Of a stretch of DNA of 64,000 bases, positions 16,449-24,556 are shown piece by piece. Both the position numbers and the translations under genes were made by a program. The first letter of the stretch is position 1, and each line of letters starts with the position of its first letter. A model generated the notes under the pieces. That model saw nothing but the letters and a program-made list of their open reading frames with translations, made no database searches and was not told the DNA's origin. The DNA is from a virus, in the IMG/VR virus record IMGVR_UViG_3300035181_001045, positions 1 through 64,000 of that record. The stretch is one strand, 5' to 3'.

Positions 16449-16652
16449 TCATTCCTTCGTGTCGGAGAGGTCCTTGTCGAGGCGCTCCCAGACAGTAGGA
16501 GCTTGATATTTGGGATTCTCGACCATCCCTAGACGCCGGTCGAGAATCTTCTTGGGGTTCTCCTCGCACCCATAGGAATACGAGGAGAACGAGTCGTGGG
16601 AGCAGCGATTGCAACCCCCATCGGCACCGTAATCGTGCGGTTTGATGGCCAT
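16449..16652 (-). CDS. Small Cys-containing protein with C-terminal tail motif
   Basis: 67 aa, MAIKPHDYGADGGCNRCSHD, ending APTVWERLDKDLSDTKE, a clear copy of the shared tail. Class II promoter with the ATG 8-9 nt after its -10. Confidence 0.8.
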   Translation of the reverse strand: MAIKPHDYGADGGCNRCSHDSFSSYSYGCEENPKKILDRRLGMVENPKYQAPTVWERLDKDLSDTKE

Positions 16653-16660
16653 GCGGCCTT

Positions 16661-16891
16661 CTACACCGTCACGGTCGCGGAGAAGTCCCGGCACTCGATG
16701 CGGGTCTCCGCCGGGTCGACCCCGTAGCCCTCGTGCTGCTTGCACTCGTGCTTGGGCTGAGGGTCGCAAAGCAGACCCTTCGTGGCATCCTGCCCTCGTT
16801 CGAGCTTGAGGCGCACGAACTCGGTCACCCGCCTCTTGCTGTCCGCGCGAAAGAAACACTTCCCGCAGAGCCCGTCTTCATCTCTGGCCAT
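16661..16891 (-). CDS. Small Cys-rich protein
   Basis: 76 aa. CGKCFFRADSKRR, then CDPQPKHECKQHEGYG and a last Cys: a probable zinc-binding fold. It starts about 8 nt after the class II -10 at 16902. Confidence 0.75.
   Translation of the reverse strand: MARDEDGLCGKCFFRADSKRRVTEFVRLKLERGQDATKGLLCDPQPKHECKQHEGYGVDPAETRIECRDFSATVTV
16662..16667 (-). promoter_or_regulatory. Class II promoter (GGTGTA)
   Basis: ACGGTGTAGAAGG, overlapping the end of the upstream gene, before the 16652 ATG. Confidence 0.5.
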
Positions 16892-16901
16892 GGGTCCAAT
16901 T

Positions 16902-16907
16902 TACACC
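16902..16907 (-). promoter_or_regulatory. Class II promoter (GGTGTA)
   Basis: TGGTGTAAATTGG before the 16891 ATG. Confidence 0.5.
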
Positions 16908-16938
16908 ATGCGGCTCTTGGGGTAGACGTTTCTTTCGG

Positions 16939-16966
16939 TTGATCCCGAACTCGGATTTCCTGTAGG
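16939..16966 (+). promoter_or_regulatory. Class I promoter
   Basis: TTGATC-N16-TGTAGG; ATG 6 nt downstream. Confidence 0.7.
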
Positions 16967-16972
16967 ACCCCC

Positions 16973-17437
16973 ATGACTCCCCCCGAAACCAAGAAATGGT
17001 GCGCCGTTCGCGACCCTCACCCGAATGCGGCGGGCTGCCACGAGATGCACGGCTACTACACGGGGGATCGCTGCGGCATCTGCTTCGAGGATGCCTACGA
17101 AGCTCGTCTCGCGGGCAACGATGACTACAGGAAACGGCTCGCCCTGGCTGGCTACAGCTTCCGGCCGACCACCGACTACTGGTACCCCTGCTTCGATCGT
17201 GGGCTCGTCGGGATCCACATCACGGAGCCCGTCTCCAAGAAGATGGCCGAAGCCATGGCGAAACACTCGGACAAGTACCAGGTGGGTTCCTGTGTGGTTT
17301 CGGTGTCGGGAGGGGATGACGACTTCTACGTCTACTGGGCCTCGTGCTACGAGGAGGCCGTCGCTGTCGTCAAGGGTCTCCCAAGCATCATCTCGAAGGA
17401 CGATCTCAGGGTTCGGGGCTTCAAGTTCCAAGGGTGA
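16973..17437 (+). CDS. Hypothetical protein with Cys/His-rich N-terminus
   Basis: 154 aa. CHEMHGYYTGDRCGICFED suggests a zinc site; the C-terminal half is alpha/beta (SGGDDDFYVYWASCYEEAVA). No family recognised. Confidence 0.75.
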   Translation: MTPPETKKWCAVRDPHPNAAGCHEMHGYYTGDRCGICFEDAYEARLAGNDDYRKRLALAGYSFRPTTDYWYPCFDRGLVGIHITEPVSKKMAEAMAKHSDKYQVGSCVVSVSGGDDDFYVYWASCYEEAVAVVKGLPSIISKDDLRVRGFKFQG

Positions 17438-17475
17438 TTCTGGACAGAGGGGCCTCCTTGGTATAGAGGCTCCCC

Positions 17476-17852
17476 ATGTCCACGAAAACGTTCTTCCTGA
17501 CCGCGCTGGTGACGCCAGCCCCGCAGAAGGAGAACGATCATGCACCACAAGCGACGACGCCCCCTACATCGAGTTCACGAGCTTCATTCCTGACGCGAGC
17601 GTGGCATCTGACCCCGACATGCCCTCGGGCAGCATCTCCGGGCAGAGCAGCGAGCGTGACATCTACAAGCACACCCTGGGGCTTGTGGTGGACCTCATGG
17701 AACCTTCCGTGGCCGAAGCTCCCGACGACACGGGGGACCTCGCCATTTGGGGGTTCTGCAAGCTGGTAGCGAAAGCAGTGACTCCGGAGCAGATGGCCGA
17801 GCTTCGCAGGGAGATCGACGAACCGGAGTTCCGCTCGGTCGACGCGGGCTGA
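17476..17852 (+). CDS. Hypothetical protein, frameshifted early
   Basis: MSTKTFFLTALVTPAPQKEN joins, after one added A near 17545, to SDDAPYIEFTSFIPDAS and a helical end (EQMAELRREIDEPEF), restoring 125 aa. The variant -10 GGTATAGAGG precedes it. Confidence 0.6.
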
Positions 17853-17856
17853 CATC

Positions 17857-17862
17857 GGTGTA
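17857..17862 (+). promoter_or_regulatory. Class II promoter (GGTGTA)
   Basis: ATCGGTGTAGAGC; ATG 7 nt after the hexamer. Confidence 0.5.
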
Positions 17863-17871
17863 GAGCGGGGG

Positions 17872-18309
17872 ATGAAAAGCTCCAACATCATCGAATCCTC
17901 GTACTTCCACATTCACAATGGAGGTTTGACCCTCAACATCGTCGAGCAAACCCATACTTGGGAGTCGCCCGTCCTGGCGAAGAAGGACGGGTCAACTACC
18001 TCCCACATTTCCAAGAAATGGGAGTTCGAGGCTGTCCTGTCCAGCTTCGGCCACTCTGTGCGGGCAAGCTTCCCGCTCGGGGGCCCCGTCGTCGAATGGA
18101 CCATCGGCGCTCTCCAGCGGATCCTCGCTCGAATGGTGAAGCCCTCTCCCCTCGCCACGGATGGTGTGGAGTTCTCGTTCTCCGGGCTTAGGTACGCAGA
18201 TGTTTCGCGTATCAACGGTGAGAACGCCCCCCCGCACCCCGAGAAGCTGCGGCAGTTCGACGGCAAGGCGCACACGAACGCTCCCATCTCCGAAGACATC
18301 AAGCGATAA
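17872..18309 (+). CDS. Hypothetical protein
   Basis: 145 aa, MKSSNIIESSYFHIHNGGLT; beta-rich centre (EFEAVLSSFGHSVRASFPL). No family recognised. Confidence 0.75.
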   Translation: MKSSNIIESSYFHIHNGGLTLNIVEQTHTWESPVLAKKDGSTTSHISKKWEFEAVLSSFGHSVRASFPLGGPVVEWTIGALQRILARMVKPSPLATDGVEFSFSGLRYADVSRINGENAPPHPEKLRQFDGKAHTNAPISEDIKR

Positions 18310-18332
18310 ACCTCTCGGGTGCAACCTTGGTT

Positions 18333-19256
18333 ATGGATGATCTACGCCCGAAGGGAACTGTCGAGGTCAAGTGCTCGCACCCCGGCTGCAACACCTACTG
18401 GTGGATTGACCCTCTCGATCCACGGCTTCCTGGCGGACCGTTCCTGTGTGGCTCAACCCACGAAGATGACCGCCAGAAGCAGATCGACAGCCTTCTCCCC
18501 ATCTTTGGCCTCCGTTGGGGGACCCGATGCTACCGGGGAGCCCGCTCCGATGGTCTGCCCAGCGTGGGTGGCTATGGCGGAGAACCCGCCGGAACCGTGC
18601 TATTCCACAACAAGTGGTGGAATAAAATGGGTAGCCTGTATTACGAGGACATCGCGAGCCTCGATAATCCGCTGAAGATCCCTGAGAGCATCAACTGGGA
18701 TGTTCTCAGCCCTCATCTGACGGGGGGAATGCACGAGGACCCCGGGCCTACACCTCGCATGGGAGGGAAGAACTACGTCGAACAAGACGACGGGTCCCTC
18801 AAGGCGGTCAATCTCGTCGTACACACATGTACGCATTGCGGGCGAACTGTGGGTCTTCATGAGACCCACCCGCGGGCGTTCTCTGGGCCCGCGTCCTGCG
18901 CAGATGAGACGGGCTGGCAAGAGAACTGGAATCCCTGTCCGACCAAGGATGGGATTGCGCTGGCTCTCGATGACCTGCTGACGGCGTACCATGGCAAAGA
19001 GGCGATTTGGACCATGTGGACGGGCGGCGACATGAGCGCCCGGAATGCCGTCAACTACTACGATCAGGGTGCCATCCTGATCCGGAAGCTCGTCGAGCCC
19101 TTCCCTGTCTTCGCGCTTCTCCACTACTCCAGCCCATACGAGATTCTCACCCTCGTCAAGAGCCTGAAGTTCACGCGGCTCGTCGAGATCCCCATGCTCG
19201 CATCCACGCCCCCCGAGTTCTCTAGCCGGGCCCTGACGGCGCTTTCCTTCGTCTGA
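18333..19256 (+). CDS. Zinc-site-containing hypothetical protein
   Basis: 307 aa. CSHPGCNTYWWIDP near the start and HTCTHCGRTVGLHETH in the middle look like separate metal sites. The C-terminal part is helical with FPVFALLHYSSPYEILTLV. The start is the first ATG of the frame. Function unknown. Confidence 0.7.
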   Translation: MDDLRPKGTVEVKCSHPGCNTYWWIDPLDPRLPGGPFLCGSTHEDDRQKQIDSLLPIFGLRWGTRCYRGARSDGLPSVGGYGGEPAGTVLFHNKWWNKMGSLYYEDIASLDNPLKIPESINWDVLSPHLTGGMHEDPGPTPRMGGKNYVEQDDGSLKAVNLVVHTCTHCGRTVGLHETHPRAFSGPASCADETGWQENWNPCPTKDGIALALDDLLTAYHGKEAIWTMWTGGDMSARNAVNYYDQGAILIRKLVEPFPVFALLHYSSPYEILTLVKSLKFTRLVEIPMLASTPPEFSSRALTALSFV

Positions 19257-19281
19257 GCTTTTGGGGGTTGCTGGTGTAAGG

Positions 19282-19575
19282 TTGGGGGTCACGCCTGAAA
19301 CGACCCCCACAACCTGCACACACGACTGGAAGATCCAGCCGGACGCCTCCAACCGCAAGGTGACCCGATACCTCTGTGCGACATGCCAGCGCTGGGGGTA
19401 TCGGATGTGGACTGTGGGCAAGACAGGGATGATTCAGCTCTACGCTTCGCCCAACCCCGTCCACGCCTGGTACGACCTCCCGGAGACTCGACGGCCCGCC
19501 AAGAAAAGGGTCAACCCTGAAGAGGTCGTCGAGTCCTTCGTCCCCGAGTCCAACCGCTGGCGAGATCCGAGTTGA
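19282..19575 (+). CDS. Small zinc-ribbon-like protein
   Basis: About 97 aa. CTHDWKIQPDASNRK then YLCATCQRWGYRMW, the same C-x-H...C-x2-C layout as 4898-5089. TTG start chosen because GGTGTAAGG lies just upstream; the start is uncertain. Confidence 0.6.
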   Translation: MGVTPETTPTTCTHDWKIQPDASNRKVTRYLCATCQRWGYRMWTVGKTGMIQLYASPNPVHAWYDLPETRRPAKKRVNPEEVVESFVPESNRWRDPS

Positions 19576-19599
19576 TCCGGCTGGTCCTCGGCTTGTATG
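19572..19599 (+). promoter_or_regulatory. Class I promoter
   Basis: TTGATC-N16-TGTATG; ATG 6 nt downstream. Confidence 0.7.
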
Positions 19600-19605
19600 T
19601 CAAGG

Positions 19606-19932
19606 ATGAAGTCCCTCACCTACACGACCACCGCCCAAGAACCTGCCAGCAACATCGGCAACGTCTGCGAAGCCCACGCCCCCAGAGGTGGCGGATTCGT
19701 CGGACAGGACCCGACGAGCTTCGTCGGCAAGTACGTCAAGATGAACTTCGTCGGCAAGACCGACGGCGGCGTCTCCAGGAACGAGCACATGTGGGTGCTC
19801 GTCCTGTGCCTGGAAGGCGGCCTCTTGACGGGCACGCTCAACAACGACCCCATCTACGACCACGGCGGCCTGAAGGACGGGTCGATCGTCAAGGGGATCA
19901 CGGTCGCGCAGATCGAGGAAGTCTATGACTGA
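19606..19932 (+). CDS. DUF2314-family protein
   Basis: 108 aa. KYVKMNFVGKTDGG, NEHMWVLVLCLEGG and LTGTLNNDPIYDH match DUF2314 (YegJ-like), a small fold that recurs in bacterial proteins, including putative immunity contexts. Biochemical role unknown. Confidence 0.75.
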   Translation: MKSLTYTTTAQEPASNIGNVCEAHAPRGGGFVGQDPTSFVGKYVKMNFVGKTDGGVSRNEHMWVLVLCLEGGLLTGTLNNDPIYDHGGLKDGSIVKGITVAQIEEVYD

Positions 19933-20211
19933 GCATCAATGGGAGCAGGTCGACTACCGAGAAATCTGGGAGAAGCAGGCCTACACCCTGGTCACAAACG
20001 CCCGCACGATCCCCAAGGGGGGCGCAGTCGATTCATAGGCGCTCATGTCCACGAGTGGTGCAATCAGTGCGGCTGCCTTCGGCACCAAATCCTGATGGGC
20101 CCCGAGATGAAGCCCGTGACCACCTCGTTCCGTGTGCCGGGGAATCCGGGGACAAAGAACACGCATTCGTGTGTTGATCACAAGCTCCGCTCGGCTGTAG
20201 TAGCTGCATGA
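19925..20211 (+). CDS. Small Cys/His protein, frameshifted
   Basis: MTEHQWEQVDYREIWEKQ, overlapping the previous stop, continues after one added G in a G6 run (about 20022) into HVHEWCNQCGCLRHQIL and NTHSCVDHKLRSAVV, restoring 95 aa. Likely metal binding. Its 3' end carries the next class I promoter. Confidence 0.6.
20174..20201 (+). promoter_or_regulatory. Class I promoter
   Basis: TTGATC-N16-TGTAGT; ATG 6 nt downstream. Confidence 0.7.
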
Positions 20212-20483
20212 AACCGATTCGAGCCCAGAAGAAACGCAAGGAGAAGAAAGTCCAGGTCCAGGTCTACTTCGACATGCACCACTTCCAAACGGACGAGAAC
20301 GGCACTCTGACCGTGTCGGTCGTGAAGGATGCGAAGAACCTCTGGCGCGTCACCGTGTGGGGCAACGACGATGCGGGCATGGAACGAGCGGGTACGCTCG
20401 ACGAAAGCCTGACCGTCTTCGACGCCGTCTTTGATGGCGTCGAACGGAAAACGCTGATCGCTCAGGGATTTGTGCAAGCGTGA
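20208..20483 (+). CDS. Small hypothetical protein
   Basis: 91 aa with a basic N-terminus (KKRKEKKVQVQVYFD) and beta-rich remainder (LWRVTVWGNDD). Likely leaderless. Confidence 0.7.
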   Translation: MKPIRAQKKRKEKKVQVQVYFDMHHFQTDENGTLTVSVVKDAKNLWRVTVWGNDDAGMERAGTLDESLTVFDAVFDGVERKTLIAQGFVQA

Positions 20484-20650
20484 AGCCTTCGATCATCGAG
20501 GTCGTCCAGGACGACCCGCCCCGCAGAACGCTCGCCATCCCACCTCGGGGGGCGTTCTGCGACCATCGGAAGATGAAGGAGTGTCACCCCGGATGCGGCC
20601 ACTTCTCTTGCCCTTGCGGCATCTCTTGGGATGAGGGCGCCGAGAAGTAA
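20480..20650 (+). CDS. Small Cys/His-rich protein
   Basis: 56 aa from a GTG that overlaps the preceding TGA. AFCDHRKMKECHPGCGHFSC followed by PCG forms a dense C/H cluster. Confidence 0.7.
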   Translation: MKPSIIEVVQDDPPRRTLAIPPRGAFCDHRKMKECHPGCGHFSCPCGISWDEGAEK

Positions 20651-20719
20651 CAACCGCGTCGAGAAACTTTTGCTTGCGTGAAGTTGTAGTCCCTGGTACG
20701 CTCGGAGCAAGGTGAATCA

Positions 20720-21307
20720 GTGGAAGTACAGGAAGGCTACATTTCAGGCCAACTTCTCGTTTTGACGAGAGGTCCTGACAAGCTCTACACACACGCTGGG
20801 TACGTTCAAAAGCACCCCACATGGGACGTGCTTTGCGCCTGCGGTAAAGTGTACAACGTCATCGGATTTCGGCTGAAAGGCAAGAAGGCGCTGATGTCGT
20901 GTCGTGAGTGCGCCAATCGGGCGAAGCAACTCAACGGCCAGCTCTCCCACCACTATCTGAGGCGCTTGCAAATATCCGCTAGCAAGCGCGGAATCTACTT
21001 CGATCTGGGGGTCACCAAAGAGTACCTCCTGGGACTGCTGTCAGCGCAGAACAAGCGCTGTGCGATGTCTGGGCTTGATATCGGCTTCGCCGCAAGCGTT
21101 CACGGTGAGAAGCACGGAGAATCTACTGCGTCCCTGGATCGTGTGGACAATGCCAAGGGATACGAGGTAGGCAACGTTCAGTGGCTACACAAAGATGTCA
21201 ACAGGCTCAAGGGCACATTCGATCAGGCTAGAGTAATTGAACTGGCGCGAGCCATCACCCAAGCGTCGGTTGATCGGTATGACCCTACGTTTGTAGGAGG
21301 ATCATGA
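20720..21307 (+). CDS. HNH-type endonuclease (homing-like)
   Basis: 195 aa. Two C-x2-C pairs (CACGKVY, SCRECANR), then QNKRCAMSGLDI, STASLDRVDNAKGYEVGNV and QWLHKDVNRLKGTFD, the His-Me (HNH) core of phage free-standing endonucleases. GTG start. Its 3' end contains the class I promoter of the next gene. Confidence 0.85.
   Translation: MEVQEGYISGQLLVLTRGPDKLYTHAGYVQKHPTWDVLCACGKVYNVIGFRLKGKKALMSCRECANRAKQLNGQLSHHYLRRLQISASKRGIYFDLGVTKEYLLGLLSAQNKRCAMSGLDIGFAASVHGEKHGESTASLDRVDNAKGYEVGNVQWLHKDVNRLKGTFDQARVIELARAITQASVDRYDPTFVGGS
21270..21297 (+). promoter_or_regulatory. Class I promoter
   Basis: TTGATC-N16-TGTAGG inside the HNH gene end; ATG 6 nt downstream. Confidence 0.7.
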
Positions 21308-21558
21308 AATCAGAGCGAAATCTCCGTCTCATTCTCGACGTTCTCACTGTCGAGCCCATGCTCACATACGATATCCAAAAGGCTCTCGACGAGAGTACGG
21401 AGGACTGGGAGAAAATGTACGAGAACGAGACGGAGTATGCTCTGGAACAGGCGGTAGAGCGCGGCTTTGCCGTGAAAGGTGGTCGGGAGGAAGACCCGAC
21501 CTACTCCCGAATTTATTCGGTTGATCCCATCCGACCGACCTCTGTAGGAGAGGCATGA
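21304..21558 (+). CDS. Small hypothetical protein, possibly winged-helix
   Basis: 84 aa. LILDVLTVEPMLTYDIQKAL and EYALEQAVERGFAVKGG resemble a winged helix with a wing region. DNA binding is only a suggestion. Confidence 0.6.
   Translation: MKSERNLRLILDVLTVEPMLTYDIQKALDESTEDWEKMYENETEYALEQAVERGFAVKGGREEDPTYSRIYSVDPIRPTSVGEA
21521..21548 (+). promoter_or_regulatory. Class I promoter
   Basis: TTGATC-N16-TGTAGG; ATG 6 nt downstream. Confidence 0.7.
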
Positions 21559-22061
21559 AGTTCTCCGAGATCCCCCAGTTCCCCAAAGCACACTACCAGG
21601 TCCACGTCTCTTGGCGCTATCTGGAAGACCAGATCAACAAGGACAAGGAGCTACCGCTCAACCTGGAGCCGGACTATCAGCGCGGCCACGTCTGGACGCC
21701 GGAGCAGAAGACGGCCTTCGTCGAATACGCCCTCATGGGTGGCGAATCCTCGATGAACATCACGACCAACTGTCCCGGATGGATGGGCGACTACAGAGGC
21801 CCCTACGAGCTTGTGGACGGCCTCCAGCGCGTGTCTGCGGCCCTCGGCTTCATGCGGAACGAGGTCCCGGCGTTCGGGAAGCTCTACTCGGAGTTCGAGG
21901 GCAAGCTCAACTACACTTCAGGGCCGTCGTTCAACTGGCGCGTGATGAACCTTGCGACGCGTGCCGAAGTCCTCAAGCTGTACCTCCTCATCAACGCGGG
22001 TGGGGTGGTTCATTCGGCGGAAGAGATCGCTCGCGTCAAGAAGCTCCTGGAGACGGCCTAA
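21555..22061 (+). CDS. DUF262 (ParB-superfamily) protein
   Basis: 168 aa. LNLEPDYQRGHVWTPEQKTA, YELVDGLQRVSAAL and YLLINAGGVVHSAEEIARV match the DUF262 domain, whose D-G-x-x-R site binds nucleotides in GmrS-type enzymes. Only the single domain is present, without a DUF1524 nuclease part. It may regulate or counter nucleic-acid targeting systems. Confidence 0.85.
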   Translation: MKFSEIPQFPKAHYQVHVSWRYLEDQINKDKELPLNLEPDYQRGHVWTPEQKTAFVEYALMGGESSMNITTNCPGWMGDYRGPYELVDGLQRVSAALGFMRNEVPAFGKLYSEFEGKLNYTSGPSFNWRVMNLATRAEVLKLYLLINAGGVVHSAEEIARVKKLLETA

Positions 22062-22065
22062 TCGG

Positions 22066-22093
22066 TTGATCCGAGAAGCGCTCGATCTGTAGG
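22066..22093 (+). promoter_or_regulatory. Class I promoter
   Basis: TTGATC-N16-TGTAGG; ATG 9 nt downstream. Confidence 0.7.
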
Positions 22094-22102
22094 GAGGGGA
22101 CC

Positions 22103-22351
22103 ATGTATATCGCAATCGAAGCTGGTCGGCTGGTCATCGAGTTCGGAGAGGATTCGATGGGGACGTTCGCTCTCGACGACGTGGAGGGAGCGGCAACGTT
22201 CCTGGCTGCGCTCAAGAATCGCGACGACGGGGGAGCAACCTACTCTTCGTCGTGCGACGCTCCCGAGCTGTTCGGAGCCCCCAAGGGCTGGAAGTTCGAG
22301 CCCCACATGGATCGCGTGATCGCGCGGGCCATGGTCCTCATCGAGGGCTGA
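22103..22351 (+). CDS. Small hypothetical protein
   Basis: 82 aa, MYIAIEAGRLVIEFGEDS, acidic. First of three closely spaced genes. Confidence 0.7.
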   Translation: MYIAIEAGRLVIEFGEDSMGTFALDDVEGAATFLAALKNRDDGGATYSSSCDAPELFGAPKGWKFEPHMDRVIARAMVLIEG

Positions 22352-22352
22352 C

Positions 22353-22607
22353 ATGCACCCCCTCAACATCGCCCCGCTGTGGACGCTCAACGAGCACCTG
22401 ACGATCGCCCGCCGAAGCGACAAGCCCAAGGCGGGCCAGATCATCCTGGTTGGGGACCTGGACGGGACCGATCGCGTCATCGACGGGTTCAAGATCAAGA
22501 AGGTCCTGCACGAGGGCTCGATCTGCATCGTCATGATGCCGGATGGCTCGGAGCAGTACCGATGGACCACCTATATCACGGCTCGCGGCCGGGTCTGCGG
22601 AGGTTGA
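22353..22607 (+). CDS. Small hypothetical protein
   Basis: 84 aa, beta-rich, with GQIILVGDLDGTDRVIDG. It starts 1 nt after the previous stop. Confidence 0.7.
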   Translation: MHPLNIAPLWTLNEHLTIARRSDKPKAGQIILVGDLDGTDRVIDGFKIKKVLHEGSICIVMMPDGSEQYRWTTYITARGRVCGG

Positions 22608-22609
22608 AG

Positions 22610-22813
22610 ATGTCCGACAGACAACGTAGGAACGCTCACCGTTCCGTCCTCGAAGTGGCGCATCTCGCTCTGGAAGCCTTGGTCGACCCCGTCGATGAGT
22701 CCGATGTTGACCTTCTCGACCCTGATGTGCGGGAACTCTACCAGGGCATCAAGAACGACCTGAATGCCCTGGAGGTCAAAGCTCGCGAGAGCATCGAGAA
22801 ATATCAAGGTTGA
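22610..22813 (+). CDS. Small acidic helical protein
   Basis: 67 aa, MSDRQRRNAHRSVLEVAHLA, with a long amphipathic helix at the C-terminus. It ends Gly-stop at the next TTGATC box. Confidence 0.7.
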   Translation: MSDRQRRNAHRSVLEVAHLALEALVDPVDESDVDLLDPDVRELYQGIKNDLNALEVKARESIEKYQG

Positions 22814-22837
22814 TCGGTACGCCCCTCGCGCTGTAGT
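22810..22837 (+). promoter_or_regulatory. Class I promoter
   Basis: TTGATC-N16-TGTAGT; ATG 6 nt downstream. Confidence 0.7.
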
Positions 22838-22843
22838 CCCATC

Positions 22844-23098
22844 ATGGATGCCAACTACCGAAACACTCTCATCGCGGAATGCCTCGAAGGGGCCCGCAAG
22901 CACATCGCCGAGTTCAACGCAGGCGGTGGGCACATCTCCTTCTCGGGTATACGCGGAGCCGTCACCTCCTGGGGTGTCGGCCTGAGTCAAGAGGACCGTG
23001 ACGTCATCGCGAACACGCTCGGCAAAGAACTCGTGGCTTCTGGCTTCGATCTTCGCGAACGAGCCCTGAGCAACAAGCCCTGGACTCCCAAGAGCTGA
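22844..23098 (+). CDS. Small hypothetical protein
   Basis: 84 aa, MDANYRNTLIAECLEGARKH. Probably leaderless. No family recognised. Confidence 0.7.
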   Translation: MDANYRNTLIAECLEGARKHIAEFNAGGGHISFSGIRGAVTSWGVGLSQEDRDVIANTLGKELVASGFDLRERALSNKPWTPKS

Positions 23099-23110
23099 AA
23101 GGACTGCATC

Positions 23111-23311
23111 ATGCCTCTCTCGAACCCGATGAAGCGCCAACTCTGTGAGTACATCTTGGCCGAGGAGGGCCCCTGTGGGGCCCTCCTCAACGTCCCCGGC
23201 ACGAGCCTGATCGCCAACGCCTACGCGAAGGGTGAGATCACCCGCGAGGACATCGAGGACGTGATCGTGGAAGCCCGGAAGATCCTCCTCGCCCGCTTCG
23301 AGGGACCGTGA
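23111..23311 (+). CDS. Small hypothetical protein with internal hairpin
   Basis: 66 aa, MPLSNPMKRQLCEYILAEEG. The codons for EEGPCGALL form a GC-rich hairpin (23162-23188). Confidence 0.7.
   Translation: MPLSNPMKRQLCEYILAEEGPCGALLNVPGTSLIANAYAKGEITREDIEDVIVEARKILLARFEGP
23162..23188. repeat. Intragenic inverted repeat, 12-nt arms, 3-nt loop
   Basis: GAGGAGGGCCCC and its exact complement flank TGT. Confidence 0.85.
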
Positions 23312-23664
23312 AGCTCCGCACCTGGCACTTCGAGAACGCCGTCGTCGTGGCCGTCCTGCTCCTCGTGTGGGTCGTGACGGGCATGAAGCCCATCGAGCTG
23401 TTCGGTTCTGTGGCCGTCTTCTGTGGTCACGTCTGCACGTCGATGGGCGACCGGATGACCGAGAAAGACGCCGCTCGGGAGAAGCCCTCGGTCCCCTGCG
23501 CTCGGCACTACTGGTACTTCTTCGTGGTGAAGGAGCTGTGCTGGCTCACGTACTTCGCTCTGAAGGGAGCCTGGAGCGCTATTGCTGGAGTGGGGATCGC
23601 GCTGGGTTACATCGCCTGGAGGAAGCTCTGGCGGAGCTACCACCCCATGAGCGTCGAGCCCTAG
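23308..23664 (+). CDS. Small membrane protein
   Basis: 118 aa from GTG overlapping the preceding TGA. Hydrophobic segments include VVVAVLLLVWVVTGMKPIEL and AIAGVGIALGYIAWRKLW. Function unknown. Confidence 0.7.
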   Translation: MKLRTWHFENAVVVAVLLLVWVVTGMKPIELFGSVAVFCGHVCTSMGDRMTEKDAAREKPSVPCARHYWYFFVVKELCWLTYFALKGAWSAIAGVGIALGYIAWRKLWRSYHPMSVEP

Positions 23665-23687
23665 ACTTTCTGTGAGAGGTCTTGGGT

Positions 23688-23948
23688 ATGAAAGTCCAAG
23701 ACCTTCTCGCTCTGCTCGTCGGAGTAGACCCCACGATCGACGTCTGCCTCAGCACGGGACCTGGAGGAGGTGACACGTACACCGTGGCCTACTTCTCGGC
23801 GATCAAGCTCCAGACGCCCGTCAAGGATGTCCAGTCCGATGCCACCTGGCGCCGAGTCGAATGCTTCATCCTCGCGGCTACCCAAGGCGAGCTGCTCCCG
23901 GTCTACGTCCCCGCACCTCTGATCCAATCGAACCCCTGCGACTGTTGA
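23688..23948 (+). CDS. Small hypothetical protein
   Basis: 86 aa, MKVQDLLALLVGVDPTIDVC. Its terminal CDC-stop sits on the next TTGATC box. Confidence 0.7.
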   Translation: MKVQDLLALLVGVDPTIDVCLSTGPGGGDTYTVAYFSAIKLQTPVKDVQSDATWRRVECFILAATQGELLPVYVPAPLIQSNPCDC

Positions 23949-23972
23949 TCGGCGAGGCCTTCAGCCTGTAGG
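23945..23972 (+). promoter_or_regulatory. Class I promoter
   Basis: TTGATC-N16-TGTAGG; ATG 6 nt downstream. Confidence 0.7.
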
Positions 23973-23978
23973 AGAGAC

Positions 23979-24164
23979 ATGAGTATCGGAATCCCCTACG
24001 CGATGCGCTCCATCAACAAGAAGAAGCAAGTGGTCGCTACCTGCCCCGTGTGCAAGAAGCGCATCGTGCTTCACACTCCCAAGGATGCAGAGAGCATGTC
24101 GGGTGTGGAGTACGCGAAGCACTGGGAAGAGAAGCACGCCAAGTCTGAGGACCCCAAGTGCTGA
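23979..24164 (+). CDS. Small C2H2-like zinc protein
   Basis: 61 aa. CPVCKKRIVLHTPKD then YAKHWEEKHAK gives C-x2-C...H-x4-H, a zinc-finger-like arrangement. Confidence 0.8.
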   Translation: MSIGIPYAMRSINKKKQVVATCPVCKKRIVLHTPKDAESMSGVEYAKHWEEKHAKSEDPKC

Positions 24165-24556
24165 TCCAGAGCGAAGGCACCATCGAAATCAGCATCTCGC
24201 TCGACGGGACGTCTCGCTTGGTGTTGCTTGTAGACCCCGAGATCACCGCCCTGGCAAGGGCTCTGACGCCCAAAAGTATCAGGCTCAACAAGCAGAGGTT
24301 CGCGCCCCATATCACGGTCGTGCGGGCCGAAGGGGCGTTCTCGTTTCGCTCCATGTCCCTGGCAGGGAAGACCATCCCATTCGAGTACGACCCCGAGGTG
24401 CAAGTCGGAGAGGTCTACTACTGGCTCAACGTCTACTCCCCTCAGCTCCAAGGGATCCGAGTATGGCTGGGACTCAGCCCTTCGGACTGGTACACGAAGC
24501 CTCCGGATGGGGCGGAGTGCTTCCACACCACGATCGGAAACCTGAAAAATGCCTGA
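24158..24556 (+). CDS. 2H phosphoesterase (possible Acb1-type anti-CBASS protein)
   Basis: 132 aa. RFAPHITVVRAE (near residue 50) and CFHTTIGNLKNA (near residue 125) carry the two H-x-T motifs that define 2H phosphoesterases. Length and motif spacing of about 74 residues are close to T4 Acb1 (152 aa), which cleaves cyclic nucleotides of the CBASS and Thoeris type. A 2'-5' RNA ligase-like or cyclic phosphodiesterase role is equally possible. GTG start overlapping the preceding gene. Confidence 0.75.
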   Translation: MLIQSEGTIEISISLDGTSRLVLLVDPEITALARALTPKSIRLNKQRFAPHITVVRAEGAFSFRSMSLAGKTIPFEYDPEVQVGEVYYWLNVYSPQLQGIRVWLGLSPSDWYTKPPDGAECFHTTIGNLKNA

